6,614 nt of DNA from Bacteroidota bacterium. GTDB lineage: Bacteria > Bacteroidota > Bacteroidia > Bacteroidales > WCHB1-69. The notes beneath the pieces are model-generated. The model saw only the letters and a program-made list of their open reading frames with translations, made no database searches and was not told the origin of the DNA. Of the stretch, positions 5,687 through 6,614 are shown in pieces. The stretch covers positions 1-6,614 of the forward strand of contig JAEWNB010000016.1 of NCBI GenBank assembly GCA_023392945.1. Reading direction: 5' to 3'. Made by a program: the position numbers and the translations under genes. Position 1 is the first letter of the stretch, and every line of letters starts with the position of its first letter.

Positions 5687-6614
5687 ATGAAACATATTAT
5701 AATTGGAGGAGTTGCCGGTGGTGCAACTGCCGCAGCAAGAATAAGAAGAATAGACGAAGCTGCTGAAATTATTCTATTGGAAAAAGGAAAATATATTTCT
5801 TATGCCAATTGTGGATTACCATATTATATCGGAGGTGTTATTTCGGATAGGGAGAGACTATTTCTGCAAACGCCCCAATCCTTCGGTCGTCGTTTTAACG
5901 TGGATGTCCGCGTTGAAAACGAAGCTATTGCTATTGACACAACGACCAAGAGAGTTACCATTAAAAAAGCTGATGGAGAAGAGTATGTTGAGACCTACGA
6001 TAAGTTACTCCTTTCTCCCGGAGCATCTCCCATATCGCCTAAAATTAAAGGGATTGATATAGAAGGAATTTTTACTCTTCGCAATGTAGCCGATACGGAT
6101 GCCATCAAAAATTATATTGAAACGCACGATATTAACAATGCCGTTGTGGTAGGGGCCGGTTTTATCGGTCTTGAAATGGCTGAAAATCTTGCTCATACAG
6201 GAGCCTCTGTTGCTATAGTGGAAAAACTTGATCAGGTGATGCCTCCGATTGATTTTTCGATGGCTGCCCTTGTTCATGACCACCTTATTCAAAAGGGAGT
6301 GAATCTCTATTTGGAAAAATCGGTCGAGGAGTTTGAAAGTAAGAATGGCCAAATTGAAGTAAAATTCAGTAGTGGCGAAACGCTGCTTGCCGATATGGTA
6401 ATTCTATCCATTGGCGTTCGTCCGGAGACCAAATTGGCTGTCAATGCAGGAATTAAAATTGGAGTTACCAATGGAATCTGGGTAGATGACTATTTACAAA
6501 CTTCGGCCGAGAATGTTTATGCCGTTGGGGATGCCATCGAATTTCCACATCCTGTTACCAAGAAACCCTGGCTGAATTATTTGGCCAATCCTGCAAATCG
6601 CCAAGGTCGTATTG
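5687..6614 (+). CDS. CoA-disulfide reductase-family FAD/NAD(P)H oxidoreductase (3' end beyond the window)
   Basis: 309 codons are visible and the frame is still open at the window end. The N-terminal FAD-binding glycine motif is IIGGVAGGATAAAR (5-18). The redox cysteine C42 sits in SYANCGLPYYIGG (38-50), the single-cysteine signature of the CoA-disulfide reductase/NADH oxidase/persulfide reductase group. The NAD(P)-binding motif VVGAGFIGLE is at 154-163. E179 at the end of the next strand suggests NADH rather than NADPH preference. The second FAD-contact motif YAVGDAIE is at 278-285. Such enzymes reduce CoA disulfide, CoA persulfide or oxygen, and the exact substrate cannot be read from this part. 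Homologues in Bacteroidales often continue into a dimerisation domain and then rhodanese or other sulfur-carrier domains, which would lie beyond base 6614. The start is 14 bp after the regulator stop codon, so it belongs to the same operon. Confidence 0.92.
   Translation, partial: MKHIIIGGVAGGATAAARIRRIDEAAEIILLEKGKYISYANCGLPYYIGGVISDRERLFLQTPQSFGRRFNVDVRVENEAIAIDTTTKRVTIKKADGEEYVETYDKLLLSPGASPISPKIKGIDIEGIFTLRNVADTDAIKNYIETHDINNAVVVGAGFIGLEMAENLAHTGASVAIVEKLDQVMPPIDFSMAALVHDHLIQKGVNLYLEKSVEEFESKNGQIEVKFSSGETLLADMVILSIGVRPETKLAVNAGIKIGVTNGIWVDDYLQTSAENVYAVGDAIEFPHPVTKKPWLNYLANPANRQGRI

Overview
The window looks like chromosomal DNA from a member of the Bacteroidota, probably the order Bacteroidales. 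It is AT-rich, most genes lack clear Shine-Dalgarno sites, and a TTTG-N19-TAnnTTTG promoter of the Bacteroidota type lies in front of the thioredoxin gene. The thioredoxin and CoA-disulfide-reductase-like proteins also resemble Bacteroidales proteins. The genus cannot be fixed from this sequence alone.

From left to right: (1) a PlsC-type acyltransferase (1-756), possibly the C-terminal part of a longer fusion protein that begins before the window; (2) an AT-rich intergenic stretch (757-1082); (3) a complete IS21-family insertion sequence (1090-3793, 2704 bp), carrying the transposase istA and the helper ATPase istB on the minus strand, with TG...CA ends, multiple ~21-bp terminal repeats and a 7-bp target duplication GATTAGT on both sides; (4) a hypothetical lipoprotein (3867-4553) whose signal-peptide core is encoded by a TTACTA hexanucleotide microsatellite; (5) a second AT-rich intergenic stretch ending in a well-formed promoter and a small palindrome; (6) a tight plus-strand operon of thioredoxin (4896-5294), a cysteine-rich MarR-like regulator (5301-5672) and a CoA-disulfide-reductase-family flavoprotein (5687 to the window end, cut off).

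The IS element landed in what was a roughly 400-bp intergenic region between the acyltransferase and lipoprotein genes and interrupts no coding sequence. istA and istB read toward the 3' end of the acyltransferase gene, and istA is divergent from the lipoprotein gene. The three-gene operon reads as a thiol/disulfide redox unit: a dithiol reductant, a regulator with four cysteines that could sense thiol state, and an FAD/NAD(P)H disulfide reductase. That functional link is inferred from gene order and families.

I see no clear evidence of a wholly new biological system. The points most worth a second look are the polymorphism-prone hexamer repeat in the lipoprotein signal peptide, the redox operon with its palindrome next to the promoter, and the asymmetric, CRISPR-like-looking repeat array at the istA end of the insertion sequence.
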